A stretch of DNA of 18,710 nucleotides from Wenzhouxiangella sp. (GCA_007127425.1 SKZJ01000063.1:1-18710), one strand, 5' to 3'. Positions 7,846-16,324 are shown, numbered from the stretch's first letter. The notes: generated by a model from the letters alone, not told the origin. Numbers and translations: made by a program.

Positions 7846-8082
7846 ATGTCCCGAGTCTGTCAGGTGACCGGCAAACGTCCGCTGGTCGGAAATAACGTGT
7901 CCCACGCCAACAACAGGACCAAGAAGCGCTCGCTGCCGAATTTGCACAGCCACCGCTTCTGGGTTGAGAGTGAGAACCGCTGGGTGAAGCTGCGCCTGTC
8001 CACCAAGGGACTGCGCATCATCGACAAGAACGGCATCGACAAGGTCCTGGCCGACCTGCGTGCCCGCGGCGAACGGATTTAA
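7846..8082 (+). CDS. rpmB: 50S ribosomal protein L28
   Basis: 78 residues, the normal length for the bacterial L28 family. It starts [27 protein letters not shown], carrying the conserved CxxTGKRPxxGNxxSHAxNRTKRR pattern, and continues [28 protein letters not shown]. It is a structural protein of the large ribosomal subunit. AGGA (7833-7836) lies 9 bases before the ATG. rpmG follows after 11 bases, the usual pair. Confidence 0.98.
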   Translation: MSRVCQVTGKRPLVGNNVSHANNRTKKRSLPNLHSHRFWVESENRWVKLRLSTKGLRIIDKNGIDKVLADLRARGERI

Positions 8083-8093
8083 GGAGAAGCATC

Positions 8094-8261
8094 ATGGCGA
8101 ACAGCGCTCGTGACAAGATCCGCATGGTGTCCAGTGCCGGCACCGGCCACTTCTACACCACCGACAAGAACAAGAAAAACACCCCGCACAAGCTGGAAAT
8201 GAAAAAGTACGATCCGGTCGTGCGCAAGCATGTGATGTACAAGGAAGGCAAGATCAAGTAG
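8094..8261 (+). CDS. rpmG: 50S ribosomal protein L33
   Basis: 55 residues: the frame reads [20 protein letters not shown], then [21 protein letters not shown] and ends EGKIK. The length and sequence are those of proteobacterial L33. It has no Cys-x-x-Cys zinc pairs, so it is the zinc-free form. AAGGAG (8081-8086) overlaps the rpmB stop and lies 7 bases before the ATG. It is co-transcribed with rpmB, and a terminator follows 34 bases after the stop. Confidence 0.98.
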   Translation: MANSARDKIRMVSSAGTGHFYTTDKNKKNTPHKLEMKKYDPVVRKHVMYKEGKIK

Positions 8262-8295
8262 CCAGCCGAAGGCTCGCTGCCGCTCGATCGCGTTG

Positions 8296-8323
8296 ACGCC
8301 GGACCTTAAGGGTTCGGCGTTTT
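8296..8323 (+). terminator. Rho-independent terminator of rpmBG
   Basis: ACGCCGGACC (8296-8305), loop TTAAG and GGTTCGGCGT (8311-8320) form a 10-bp stem with one G-U wobble. TTTT (8320-8323) and a further GCGTTT follow. Confidence 0.85.
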
Positions 8324-8340
8324 GCGTTTGGGGAAAAGTA

Positions 8341-8367
8341 AAAGGTGAAAGGTGAAAGGTGAAAGGG
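8341..8367 (+). repeat. Left arm of inverted heptamer array (unit TGAAAGG)
   Basis: AAAGG followed by three exact TGAAAGG units (8346-8366) and a further G. The units are inverted relative to the array at 8777-8806, and the four-helix-bundle gene lies between. It starts 17 bases after the rpmBG terminator and ends 20 bases from that gene's stop codon. Confidence 0.9.
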
Positions 8368-8387
8368 AATAGGTTGAAGGGCTGAGT

Positions 8388-8762
8388 TCAGGGGGTGATT
8401 CTGGAGCGAATCAGGGCGTTTAGCCTGGCGTTCAGGACTCGAATTCGTTCGAGAAGGTCATCTGTTTGGCTGACTAGCTTCAGGTCGTTTGCAATCCTGA
8501 TCTGGGTGTCGAGCTCCATCAACGAAGCTCTCGAGATCTTGAGAAAACGAATAAATTCCGCTTTAGTGCCTCTAGCCGCTCCCTCAGCGATATTGCTGGG
8601 CACGCTCACGGCAGATCGCTGCATCTGCAGTCCAAGACTGAACTGCGCCTGGCGAGGAAATGCGCGCGCTTCTCTGAAAATGTCACCCGCCAGTGCAATT
8701 GCGTCTTTCCAGACCTCAAGCCGAAAATGCCCCGGCTGCGAACCACTACTTCCACCTCTCAT
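8388..8762 (-). CDS. Four-helix-bundle protein (23S rRNA intervening-sequence / S23 type)
   Basis: 124 residues. HFRLEVWKDAIALAGDIFREARAFP, LGLQMQRSAVSVPSNIAEG, EFIRFLKISRASLMELDTQIRIANDL and a final Leu-rich helix match the four-helix-bundle family first seen in proteins encoded by 23S rRNA intervening sequences (PF05635). The fold is related to Avd, the accessory protein of diversity-generating retroelements. No molecular function is established. The ATG at 8762 lies just after the inverted repeat, whose purine-rich minus strand (GGAAAGAGGTGAGAGG) provides the likely ribosome binding site. Base composition differs from the neighbours: 8521-8580 has 27 G+C in 60 bases, whereas 9841-9900 in coaBC has 45. 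This suggests acquisition by transfer. It is not part of the rpmBG or radC function. Confidence 0.88.
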   Translation of the reverse strand: MRGGSSGSQPGHFRLEVWKDAIALAGDIFREARAFPRQAQFSLGLQMQRSAVSVPSNIAEGAARGTKAEFIRFLKISRASLMELDTQIRIANDLKLVSQTDDLLERIRVLNARLNALIRSRITP

Positions 8763-8776
8763 CCTCTCACCTCTTT

Positions 8777-8806
8777 CCTTTCACCTTTCACCTTTCACCT
8801 TTCACC
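8777..8806 (-). repeat. Right arm of inverted heptamer array (unit TGAAAGG on minus strand)
   Basis: Four exact CCTTTCA units plus CC on the plus strand, the reverse complement of the array at 8341-8367. A less regular purine-rich extension runs to the four-helix-bundle start codon. Confidence 0.92.
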
Positions 8807-8821
8807 GGCGCCGCAGGCGCC
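8807..8821 (-). other. Perfect GGCGCC hairpin between radC stop and heptamer array
   Basis: GGCGCC, a three-base loop, then GGCGCC again (8807-8812 and 8816-8821) directly follow the radC stop (8822-8824) and directly abut the heptamer array. There is no T-tract. It may mark the edge of the repeat element or be part of the original radC 3' end. Confidence 0.6.
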
Positions 8822-9496
8822 TCAGACCAAGCCCCGCTCCGCCAAACTCACCACTTCCGCGTCGCCGACGATGAAGTGATCGAGCAGCCGGATGTCGACC
8901 AGGCCGAGGGCGTCTCTGAGGCGGCGGGTGATGGCGAGGTCGGCCTGGCTGGGTTCGGCGATGCCGGAGGGATGGTTGTGGGCAACGATCAGGGCGGCGG
9001 CGCGCCGGGCCAGGGCCTTTTCGACCACCACCCGGGGATGGACGTGGGCCGAGTCGATGGTGCCGTTGAACAACTCGTCGAATGCGATGACGCGGTGGCG
9101 CGTATCCAGGTGCAGGGCGCAGAAGACCTCGTGCGGGCGATCTCTCAGGGCCGCACGCAGGTATTCGCGTGTGGCTTGCGGGCTGGTCAGGGGCTCGCCC
9201 CGACACAACGACTCGCGCAGGTGGCGTCGTGCCAGTTCCAGCGCCGCCTGTAGCTGGGCGTACTTGGCCGGCCCCAGGCCGGGCATGCGGCACAGTGTGT
9301 CGCGGTCGGCTTCCAGCAATCCGCGCAGTCCGCCGTGGCCATTGATCAGCAACCGGGCGAGATCCAGCGCGGAGCGACCCTTCGAGCCGGTACGCAGGAG
9401 GATGGCCAGCAGTTCGGCATCGCTCAGGCCCGTCGGGCCGTGTTCGAGCAGGCGTTCACGCGGGCGTTCGGTCTGTGGCCAGTCAGCGATTCGCAT
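8822..9496 (-). CDS. radC: RadC family JAB-domain protein
   Basis: 224 residues from the ATG at 9496, with AAGGTG about 9 bases upstream; a GTG at 9508 would add four residues. The N-terminal half is the helix-hairpin-helix region ([28 protein letters not shown] ... [18 protein letters not shown], written here in parts). The C-terminal JAB/MPN metalloprotease-like domain has HVHPR, AHNHPSG and the following SQAD aspartate, the full metal-binding set. The family was once linked to DNA repair, but its role is unresolved. It lies next to coaBC-dut as in other gammaproteobacteria, here transcribed away from coaBC. Confidence 0.95.
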   Translation of the reverse strand: MRIADWPQTERPRERLLEHGPTGLSDAELLAILLRTGSKGRSALDLARLLINGHGGLRGLLEADRDTLCRMPGLGPAKYAQLQAALELARRHLRESLCRGEPLTSPQATREYLRAALRDRPHEVFCALHLDTRHRVIAFDELFNGTIDSAHVHPRVVVEKALARRAAALIVAHNHPSGIAEPSQADLAITRRLRDALGLVDIRLLDHFIVGDAEVVSLAERGLV

Positions 9497-9612
9497 TGAA
9501 ACGTTCACCTTGGTGGGACGAACCGTTATTCTGTGTGCCGGGGGAGGATGGCTACATCAGGCAGATCGCCCGCCTGTATGTAGGAAAATGGCTTTTTAAG
9601 AGCGCATGAGGC

Positions 9613-10818
9613 ATGACTCTGAACGGTAGAAAGATCCTGCTTGGCGTGACCGGCGGCATCGCCGCCTACAAGACGCCGGAACTGGTGCGCCGTCTGCGGG
9701 AGGCAGGCGCCGAGGTGCGCGTGGTCATGAGCGCCGGCGCCGAAGCATTCATCACGCCGCTGACGCTGCAGGCGGTCAGCGGGCACCGGGTGCGGACCCA
9801 CCTGCTCGACCCGCAAGCCGAGGCCGGCATGGGGCATATCGAGCTGGCACGCTGGGCCGACGACCTGCTGATCGCCCCGGCCACGGCCCAGGCGATCGCT
9901 CGCCTCGCCCATGGGTTTGCCGATGACTTGCTGTCCACCGTGGCACTGGCGAGTGAGGCGCGCATCTGGCTGGCACCGGCGATGAACCGGGTGATGTGGC
10001 AAGCCGATGCCGTGCGCGAGAACTGCCGGGTGCTGGAGGCTCGCGGTGTGCACCTGCTGGGGCCGGGCACCGGCGACCAGGCTTGCGGTGAACAGGGCGC
10101 GGGGCGCATGCTGGAACCCGACGAGATCGTCGCCGAACTCGGTGGCGGCGACCCGGTCCTGGCCGGGTTGCGCTTCGTGGTCACGGCCGGACCGACCCAC
10201 GAGCCGATCGACCCGGTCCGCTTTCTGGGAAACCGGTCTTCGGGAAGAATGGGATTTGCCGTGGCCGAAGCGTTGGCAGCGGCCGGCGCGCGGGTCGACC
10301 TGGTGGCCGGGCCGGTGAAGCTGTCGACGCCGGCCGGTGTCAACCGTGTCGACGTGACCACCGCCGAAGAGATGCTCGATGCAGTGACCGCGCATATGGA
10401 AGCGGCCGATGGCTTCGTCGGGGTGGCGGCGGTGGCCGATTATCGTCCCGAGCGCATCGCCGGCGACAAGATCAAGAAATCCGGGCAGCCGCTGACCCTG
10501 CAACTGGTGGAGAATCCCGATATCCTCGCCACTGTCGCCAGGCGCCGGCCAAAGCCATTTGTGGTCGGCTTTGCCGCCGAAACGCGTGATCTGGAACAGG
10601 CTGCGCGCGGCAAGCTGAAGTCCAAGAACGCCGACCTGATTGCCGCCAACCGGGTCGGCCGGGCGTGCGGATTCGACACCGAGGACAATACACTGGAAGT
10701 GTTCGGTGCCGATCGTCACTGGGACCTCGGCAGCCGTTCCAAGCGGGACCTGGCCCGGGACCTGGTCACCATCATTGCCGAACAGATGCGGCCGGAACAA
10801 AACGGGAAGAAGACATGA
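9613..10818 (+). CDS. coaBC: Bifunctional phosphopantothenoylcysteine decarboxylase / phosphopantothenate-cysteine ligase
   Basis: 401 residues. It makes 4'-phosphopantetheine in coenzyme A synthesis: the CoaB half joins cysteine to phosphopantothenate using CTP and the CoaC half decarboxylates the product using FMN. The N-terminal flavoprotein domain has H75 (GHIEL), the P-A-M-N125 motif ending in MW, and C158 ([10 protein letters not shown]), all at the same numbers as in E. coli Dfp. The C-terminal CoaB domain has [19 protein letters not shown]207-R-S-S-G-R-M-G, and the DKIKK lysines at 286-289. AAGAG (9598-9602) lies about 10 bases before the ATG. The stop overlaps the dut start as ATGA. 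It is first in a tight run with dut, the phosphomannomutase homologue and rluE. Confidence 0.97.
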   Translation: MTLNGRKILLGVTGGIAAYKTPELVRRLREAGAEVRVVMSAGAEAFITPLTLQAVSGHRVRTHLLDPQAEAGMGHIELARWADDLLIAPATAQAIARLAHGFADDLLSTVALASEARIWLAPAMNRVMWQADAVRENCRVLEARGVHLLGPGTGDQACGEQGAGRMLEPDEIVAELGGGDPVLAGLRFVVTAGPTHEPIDPVRFLGNRSSGRMGFAVAEALAAAGARVDLVAGPVKLSTPAGVNRVDVTTAEEMLDAVTAHMEAADGFVGVAAVADYRPERIAGDKIKKSGQPLTLQLVENPDILATVARRRPKPFVVGFAAETRDLEQAARGKLKSKNADLIAANRVGRACGFDTEDNTLEVFGADRHWDLGSRSKRDLARDLVTIIAEQMRPEQNGKKT

Positions 10819-11270
10819 GGGACTTGAAAGTCAGAGTGCTCGATCAGCGGCTGGGTAGCGACTGGCCGTTACCCGAGTATGCAACCGACGGCTCGGCCGG
10901 CATGGACCTGCGGGCCTGTATTGATTCGACGATGGAGCTGGCGCCGGGTGATACGGCCCTGATTCCTTCCGGGCTGGCCATTCATCTCGATGATTCATCG
11001 CTGGCCGCCGTCCTGCTGCCGCGCTCGGGACTGGGCCACAAGCAGGGGCTGGTGCTGGGCAACCTGGTCGGTTTGATCGACAGCGACTACCAGGGGGAGG
11101 TCAAGATCTCGTGCTGGAATCGCTCCAGGTCGACCATCGTCATCGAGCCGGGTCAGCGGGTCTGCCAACTGGTGATCGTCCCGGTCGTCCAGGTTCGGCT
11201 CGATGTAGTCGAGGCGTTCGAAGCGACCGAGCGGGCCGACGGCGGCATCGGGCATACGGGAACACATTGA
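10815..11270 (+). CDS. dut: dUTP diphosphatase (trimeric dUTPase)
   Basis: 151 residues. It hydrolyses dUTP to dUMP, keeping uracil out of DNA and supplying dTMP synthesis. Trimeric dUTPase motifs are present in order: [10 protein letters not shown] (I), PRSGLG (II), [10 protein letters not shown] (III), and [10 protein letters not shown] (IV). The C-terminal motif V reads [11 protein letters not shown] instead of the usual RGxGGFGxTG, so the glycine after Arg and the Phe that stacks on uracil are replaced by Ala and Ile. The start overlaps the coaBC stop (ATGA), and the next gene starts 2 bases after the dut stop, so translation is probably coupled along the operon. Confidence 0.95.
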   Translation: MRDLKVRVLDQRLGSDWPLPEYATDGSAGMDLRACIDSTMELAPGDTALIPSGLAIHLDDSSLAAVLLPRSGLGHKQGLVLGNLVGLIDSDYQGEVKISCWNRSRSTIVIEPGQRVCQLVIVPVVQVRLDVVEAFEATERADGGIGHTGTH

Positions 11271-11272
11271 CC

Positions 11273-14200
11273 ATGAACGGAAAGGCTCGACGGGAACCGA
11301 AACAGGGGCTGGCAGCGAAGCTTCCGGCCGTCGGCATGGCCGGCCTGGTCATCGGCGCGTTGTTGATGCTGGCAGGACTGGCCTTCCTGGCGCTGGGCAT
11401 GATGAGTCCGGCCGATCAGGATGCCGGTCGAGCGGTGGCCCAGCAGGATGCGGCCGCCATGGCGGGAGTGATCGCCGACATCAAGCGCGAGTTGCGACAT
11501 GATTCGGTCGTCGCGGCTGCCAGGCGGGTGCCGGAGGATGCGCCTGAACAGACTGAATCGGTCTCCGCAGCCCTGGTCGAGCGCGGCCTGACCGATCTGG
11601 TCGATGTGAGAGTCTTTCCGCCGCGGGTCGAAGATATCGAGGTGGGTAGCTACCCGGACCCCGACTTTGCCGCGGTACAGATGCTGGTCGAAGCGCGCCG
11701 CCGGGACGCGGCGAACGCGCGCGTGCGCCACGAGGGGACAGCCAATGAGCACCTGGCGTTCACCACGGCCGTATACGACGAAGCCGATGAGGTCGCGGCC
11801 ATTATGCTGGTGCGGGTGCCTGTCGAGCGGGTCGCCCGTGAAATGACCTCTCCCGAGCAGGATGCCTGGGTGCGGCTGGTACAGGGTTCGAGAGTCGTCA
11901 GGAGCCGGCCGGCCGATTTGTCTGCCGATGTGTCCCCTGCCGGTCGGCAAATCGTCGATGGAAGCGCATTGTTTGTCGAATGGGGTGTGCCGCCGGCGCA
12001 GCGTGCCCTGTCGCCGGAGCAATCGGGGATGCTGATCGTCGTCGGACTGATCTTTGCCATCCTCGGTTTTGTGATTCGATCCGGCAAGGTCGCGAAGATG
12101 CTCGAGCCGCCGGCACCGGCGCGTTCGCCCGTAGCACCTCCCGCTGCCGCGCCGCCTGCGGACAAGCCGTCCCCCCCACCGCCGCCGGTGGCCGCGACGC
12201 CACCCGAATCGAGCGAACCAAAGCCCGACCTGCCCGACTGGTTGCTCGATGAAGGAGGCGGCCCAAAGGACCTGCCGTTCGGCGACAGTGAAAAGCCCGC
12301 CGGCCGCAAGCCGGCTGAAACCGCGAAGCCTGACAGGCCGGACGAACAGGAAAGCCTGTCCGACGAGCCGCCAGCCGAGAAAGTTCCGGCAGCGCCTTCC
12401 GATGGTGGACTGGAGCTGGACGTGCCCGATCTCGACGAGATCCTGTCGCAGATCGATGAGGCAGGCGAAACGGAGGCCGTCCCGGAGCCCCCTGCCGAGG
12501 AGGAAAGCACCTCCGATGATCCGGGTTTCGACCTTCCCGAGAACGAGGATGGACTGGATTTCCTGTCTGACCCGGACGAATCCGGGCCAGTGTCTGAAGA
12601 GACACTGCCCGAGCCTGCTGCCGAGGAAGAGCTGTCGCTGTTGGATGTCAGCACGGCCATGGACGATGAAAGCGAAAGTGATCGAAAGCCGGAGCCGGAG
12701 CTGCCCGATGAAGCACCGGAGGAGGATGAAGGTCTGACACCGGCACTCGAACCGGAGGCGACGGCCGATTCACCCGACCAGGCGCCCGACGACCTGCTGG
12801 AGATGGAGCCGTTGGCATCGACCGATTCGGAAACCGATGCCGGCCCCGCTGCTGAACCGGAGCCGGAGCCGGAGCCTGAGCGGGACGAGCCGAACGAGAA
12901 AGACCGGCTGCTCGCTGCCGTAGAGAGCAGCGACCTGTTCTCGCCAACCTTGTTCAAGACCGATAGGATCCGGGGGGTCGTCGATGACACGCTCGATGCG
13001 CAACGCGTGACGGAACTCGGTCGGGCGATCGGCACGATGGCGATCGGTCAGGGATACAAAACGGTTGCCGTTGGCCGTGACGGGCGAGTCAGCGGACCCC
13101 TTTTGATGTCGGCCGTGATTCGGGGCCTGCGCAATGCGGGAATCGACGTGATCGAGGCCGGTTCGGTTCCGGCACCGGCGCTGTGGTATGCGGCCATTGA
13201 AATGGCCGATGGCTGCGGCGTGATGGTCAGCGCCTCGCACCACGGTCCGTCCGAAAACGGCCTGCAGGTGATGCTGGACGGGCGCATGCTCGGGCGCGAG
13301 CAGTTGCTCCAGGTGGCTGGTATCGCGATCAGCGGCCAGTTTGCCGAAGGCGACGGCGGTTATGTCCAGGAGAACGCCGCGCGAGCCTACGCGACGGCAC
13401 TGGCCGACACCGTTGAACTCAAGCGCCCCCTCAAGGTCGTGGTCGACTGCGGCAACGGCATTGCCGGCAACATCGTTCCGGCCCTGTTCGAGTCGCTTGA
13501 AATCGACCTCATTCCGCTCTACTGCGATGTCGACGGCAGTTTCCCCAACCACCGGGCCGATCCGACCGATCCCGAGTGCCTGGAGGACCTGCGCCTGTGC
13601 GTGCGCAACTTCCGCGCCGACTTGGGGATTGCTTTCGACGGCGACGGCGATTGCCTGGCCCTGGTCGCCGATGACAGTGAAGTGGTGGGTGCCGACCAGG
13701 TCTTGATGCTGCTCGCACAAGCCGTGCTAGCGAATGAACCGGGGGCTGCGGTGGTGATGGATATGCGCTGCTCGGCCCGTCTCGACCAGGTGGTCGAGGA
13801 AGCCGGCGGACGTGCCGTGTTCGCGCCGGCCGGCAGTGTTCCCGTGGCGCGGGCCATGGTGGACGAGGATGCCGTGCTGGGCGGCGGCATGGACGGGCAG
13901 ATCATTGTGTCCCGGCGCTGGTATCCGTTTGGGGATGCCATATGCGCCGCCGTGCGGCTGCTTGAGCTTTTCACCGATGGGCGACACAGTGTCCGGGAGC
14001 GGCTGAACGAGTTGCCCGAAGCCCGTACGACCGGTGTTTTGCCGGTTGCCATCGACGCTCGATCCGGCCATCGAGTGCTCGAGCGCCTGCTGGCGGAAAC
14101 CGACTTCGGCGATGCACAGGTGACCACTATCGATGGCGTTAGAGTCGACTACCCCGACCGCTGGGGCCTGATGCGGGTGTCGGTCGATGACGACAAGGTC

Positions 14201-14305
14201 GAATTGCGTTTCGGCGGTCACGATCCGGCCGCCCTGACCCGGATCAAGACCGACTTCCGGAATTGGCTGTTGGCAGTCGACGCCGACTTTCCGCTGCCGT
14301 ACTGA
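11273..14305 (+). CDS. Membrane-anchored phosphomannomutase/phosphoglucomutase homologue with degenerate active site
   Basis: 1010 residues. Residues 19-44 are TM1, 45-252 a predicted periplasmic region, 253-270 TM2 with a positive RSGKVAK after it. About 278-545 is a Pro- then Asp/Glu-rich linker with an EPEPEPEPE stretch. From about 557 to the end is an AlgC-like alpha-D-phosphohexomutase. Against AlgC it keeps R567, catalytic S655 (ASHH), Mg ligands D789/D791/D793, and R968/S970. It changes SHNP to SHHG, the following Lys to Q665, DGDGDR to DGDGDC (C794), the KTGHS loop to APAGS (851-855), GEMSGH to GGMDGQ (871-876), and RASNTTP to RVSVDDD. It is therefore probably not a normal mutase. Position matches algC in the coaBC-dut-algC order, and it begins 2 bases after dut. 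I give no symbol because the enzyme activity is doubtful. Confidence 0.88.
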   Translation: MNGKARREPKQGLAAKLPAVGMAGLVIGALLMLAGLAFLALGMMSPADQDAGRAVAQQDAAAMAGVIADIKRELRHDSVVAAARRVPEDAPEQTESVSAALVERGLTDLVDVRVFPPRVEDIEVGSYPDPDFAAVQMLVEARRRDAANARVRHEGTANEHLAFTTAVYDEADEVAAIMLVRVPVERVAREMTSPEQDAWVRLVQGSRVVRSRPADLSADVSPAGRQIVDGSALFVEWGVPPAQRALSPEQSGMLIVVGLIFAILGFVIRSGKVAKMLEPPAPARSPVAPPAAAPPADKPSPPPPPVAATPPESSEPKPDLPDWLLDEGGGPKDLPFGDSEKPAGRKPAETAKPDRPDEQESLSDEPPAEKVPAAPSDGGLELDVPDLDEILSQIDEAGETEAVPEPPAEEESTSDDPGFDLPENEDGLDFLSDPDESGPVSEETLPEPAAEEELSLLDVSTAMDDESESDRKPEPELPDEAPEEDEGLTPALEPEATADSPDQAPDDLLEMEPLASTDSETDAGPAAEPEPEPEPERDEPNEKDRLLAAVESSDLFSPTLFKTDRIRGVVDDTLDAQRVTELGRAIGTMAIGQGYKTVAVGRDGRVSGPLLMSAVIRGLRNAGIDVIEAGSVPAPALWYAAIEMADGCGVMVSASHHGPSENGLQVMLDGRMLGREQLLQVAGIAISGQFAEGDGGYVQENAARAYATALADTVELKRPLKVVVDCGNGIAGNIVPALFESLEIDLIPLYCDVDGSFPNHRADPTDPECLEDLRLCVRNFRADLGIAFDGDGDCLALVADDSEVVGADQVLMLLAQAVLANEPGAAVVMDMRCSARLDQVVEEAGGRAVFAPAGSVPVARAMVDEDAVLGGGMDGQIIVSRRWYPFGDAICAAVRLLELFTDGRHSVRERLNELPEARTTGVLPVAIDARSGHRVLERLLAETDFGDAQVTTIDGVRVDYPDRWGLMRVSVDDDKVELRFGGHDPAALTRIKTDFRNWLLAVDADFPLPY

Positions 14306-14314
14306 GGCCGGGAC

Positions 14315-14860
14315 GTGGCGGTCGTGCTGTTCAACAAGCCCTTCCGGGTGCTGTCTCAGTTCACCGATCGCGAGGGACGTCCCACGCTGGCCGATCATAT
14401 CGACCGTCCGGGCGTTTACGCTGCCGGCCGCCTGGATTTCGACAGCGAAGGGCTGATGGTGCTCACCGACGACGGCCGGCTGAAATCCCGCCTGATCGAC
14501 CCGGACAACCGCACCCCCAAGACCTACCTTGCACAGGTTGAGGGACGTCCCGATGTTCCGGCCATCGAACGCCTGCGCCGTGGTCTCACCCTCAAGGACG
14601 GTCCCACCCTTCCCGCAGAAGTCGATCTGCTGGCCAGGGCGCCGGGCTGGCTATGGTCGCGACAGCCGCCGGTCAACCCGCGCAAGGGCCGGCCCACCGC
14701 CTGGCTGGAAATCACCATCACCGAAGGCCGCAACCGCCAGGTCCGCCGCATGACCGCCGCCGTCGGCCTCCCGACCCTGCGCCTGATCCGCGTCCGCGTC
14801 GGTGACTATGAGCTGGGGAAACTGCGGCCGGGGGAATGGACGGAGGTCGGTGAAAGGTAG
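14315..14860 (+). CDS. rluE: 23S rRNA pseudouridine synthase, RluE type
   Basis: 181 residues. The RsuA/RluB/E/F family catalytic motif A-G-R-L-D41[10 protein letters not shown] is complete, with D41 as nucleophile. [28 protein letters not shown] and the C-terminal [16 protein letters not shown] follow. There is no N-terminal S4 domain, and the protein starts directly at VVLFNKPF, as in short RluE, which modifies a single uridine in the peptidyl-transferase region of 23S rRNA in E. coli. The GTG start at 14315 has GAGG (14304-14307), inside the end of the upstream gene, 7 bases before it. The TAG stop lies within the inverted heptamer repeat. Confidence 0.88.
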   Translation: MAVVLFNKPFRVLSQFTDREGRPTLADHIDRPGVYAAGRLDFDSEGLMVLTDDGRLKSRLIDPDNRTPKTYLAQVEGRPDVPAIERLRRGLTLKDGPTLPAEVDLLARAPGWLWSRQPPVNPRKGRPTAWLEITITEGRNRQVRRMTAAVGLPTLRLIRVRVGDYELGKLRPGEWTEVGER

Positions 14861-14939
14861 GAAAGTAAAAGGTGAAAGGTAAAAGGCGAAAGGTTCCAGG
14901 CTCCCAGCCCTTTCACCTTTCACCTTTTTACCTTTCACC
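14850..14939. repeat. Gene-less inverted heptamer hairpin at the convergent ends of rluE and gshA
   Basis: The left arm (14850-14893) has degenerate GGTGAAAGG/GGTAAAAGG/GGCGAAAGG units. The right arm (14908-14939) has the inverse CCTTTCACC, CCTTTCACC, CTTTTTACC and CCTTTCACC. The inner parts 14871-14893 and 14916-14939 pair over about 23 bp with one indel and one mismatch. The loop contains a small GGCT..AGCC stem. The array is the same 7-bp family as the one enclosing the four-helix-bundle gene. It contains the rluE stop and lies 2 bases from the gshA stop, so it could also stop transcription from both sides. Confidence 0.88.
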
Positions 14940-14941
14940 TG

Positions 14942-16324
14942 TCAATAAGCAGACTTCCGGAACAACTCCGCCAGATCCTCGCCCCATTCGCCGTGATAGC
15001 GCTCGAGCTTGACCTCGGCCGGGGTGGTGCCGCGGTCGACGATTTTCTGCAATGGGTTGAGGAAGCCGCCCTCGTGATCGCCGCCGGGGTTGAAGCGTGC
15101 ACGGCGGGCCAGGCCCTGGTGGGCCAGATCGAGCAGCTCCCGCGCCAGCTCGTGTACCGTCCGCCCGCGAATCTCGGCTTTCAGGCCGACGCGCGCAACA
15201 TCCTCTCGCAGGCGCTGGCGTTCTTCCAGCGACCATTCGTGGGTCATGTCAATGCAGGCATCCAGGTTGGCCTGGTCGTAGAGCAGCCCGACCCAGAAGG
15301 CCGGCAACGCACACAGCCGCCGCCAGGGGCCGCCGTCGGCGCCGCGCATCTCCAGAAAGCGTTTCAGTCTTACCTCCGGAAAGGCCGTGGTGAGATGGTC
15401 TTCCCAGTCCGACAGGCGCGGCTGCTCGCCGGGCAGGGCCGGTAGCTTGCCGGCGAGAAAATCGCGGAACGACTGGCCCGAGGCATCGATCATGCGCCCT
15501 TGTCGCTGCACGAAGTACATCGGCACATCGAGCATCCAGTCGACGTACCGCTCGAAGCCCATGCCGGACTCGAACACCCAGGGCAGCATGCCGGTGCGAT
15601 CCGGGTCGGTATCGGTCCATACCTGGCTGCGGTAGCTCAAGAAACCACTGGGGCGGCCCTCGACGAAGGGCGAATTGGCGAACAGGGCGGTGGCCACCGG
15701 CTGCAGGGCCAGCGAGGCGCGGAACTTGTCCACCATGTCGGCCTCGCTGGAAAAATCCAGGTTGACCTGCACCGTGCAGGTACGCTTCATCATGTCGTGG
15801 CCGAGCGAGCCGACCTTCGGCATGTAGTTGCGCATGATCACGTAGCGCGCCTTGGGCATCCAGTCGATGTCCTCGCGCCTGGCGGTGGGGTGAAACCCCA
15901 TGCCCAGAAAGCCGATGCCAAGCGGTTCGGCCACGGCCCGCACCTCGGCGAGGTGGGTGTTGACCTCACGGCAGGTCTCGTGCAGGTTGTCGAGCAATTC
16001 GCCGGACAACTCGAGCTGCCCACCGGGTTCCAGGGTGATGGAGCAGCCGTCTTTCTTCAGCGCGATCGGCAGGCCGTCCTCGAGCACCGCCTCCCAACCG
16101 AACTTGTCGGCCATGCCTTCGAGCATCGCACGAATACTGCGTTCGCCCTCGTAGGGCAGCGGCTTGAGTGACTCGGTACAGAACCCGAACTTCTCGTGCT
16201 CGGTGCCGATGCGCCACTGATCCTTGGGGCGGCAGCCTGACTCGAGCCAGGCGGTCAGCTCACGTTTGTCGGTAAGGATGGAATTCGGGTTCAAGATCTT
16301 CGGGCCCGATGGAGTGAACCGCAA
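14942..16324 (-). CDS. gshA: Glutamate-cysteine ligase, GCS2 (plant/proteobacterial) type
   Basis: 460 residues. It joins glutamate and cysteine using ATP, the first step of glutathione synthesis in the cytosol. The family signature is clear: [13 protein letters not shown] (about 36-48), [101 protein letters not shown], and [12 protein letters not shown] near the end. The only start that keeps the whole frame is TTG at 16324, because an in-frame TAA lies directly upstream. A TTG at 16294 (giving [12 protein letters not shown]) is equally plausible. No good Shine-Dalgarno serves either. Transcription converges on rluE and diverges from oppA. Confidence 0.95.
   Translation of the reverse strand: MRFTPSGPKILNPNSILTDKRELTAWLESGCRPKDQWRIGTEHEKFGFCTESLKPLPYEGERSIRAMLEGMADKFGWEAVLEDGLPIALKKDGCSITLEPGGQLELSGELLDNLHETCREVNTHLAEVRAVAEPLGIGFLGMGFHPTARREDIDWMPKARYVIMRNYMPKVGSLGHDMMKRTCTVQVNLDFSSEADMVDKFRASLALQPVATALFANSPFVEGRPSGFLSYRSQVWTDTDPDRTGMLPWVFESGMGFERYVDWMLDVPMYFVQRQGRMIDASGQSFRDFLAGKLPALPGEQPRLSDWEDHLTTAFPEVRLKRFLEMRGADGGPWRRLCALPAFWVGLLYDQANLDACIDMTHEWSLEERQRLREDVARVGLKAEIRGRTVHELARELLDLAHQGLARRARFNPGGDHEGGFLNPLQKIVDRGTTPAEVKLERYHGEWGEDLAELFRKSAY

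Noticed and set aside
6564..7847. 427-codon minus-strand ORF spanning the PA2779 and PA2778-like genes
   Set aside because: It is a frame-shifted shadow rich in Arg/Gly/Ala across two genes that each have signal peptides and family motifs in their own frames.
8341..8806. Short repeats as a CRISPR array
   Set aside because: Units are 7 bp, directly tandem with no spacers, and are arranged as two inverted arms around a gene.
9509..9612. Divergent promoters between radC and coaBC
   Set aside because: Only partial hexamers are visible (for example TTCACC, 17 bases, TATTCT on the plus strand), too weak to annotate.
11650..13035. 461-codon serine-rich ORF on the minus strand
   Set aside because: It is the antisense of the Pro/Asp/Glu-rich linker of the phosphomannomutase homologue; its Ser/Gly bias follows from the coding strand and it has no recognisable domain.
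15500..16171. 223-codon plus-strand ORF within gshA
   Set aside because: It is an antisense shadow of the clearly conserved glutamate-cysteine ligase.
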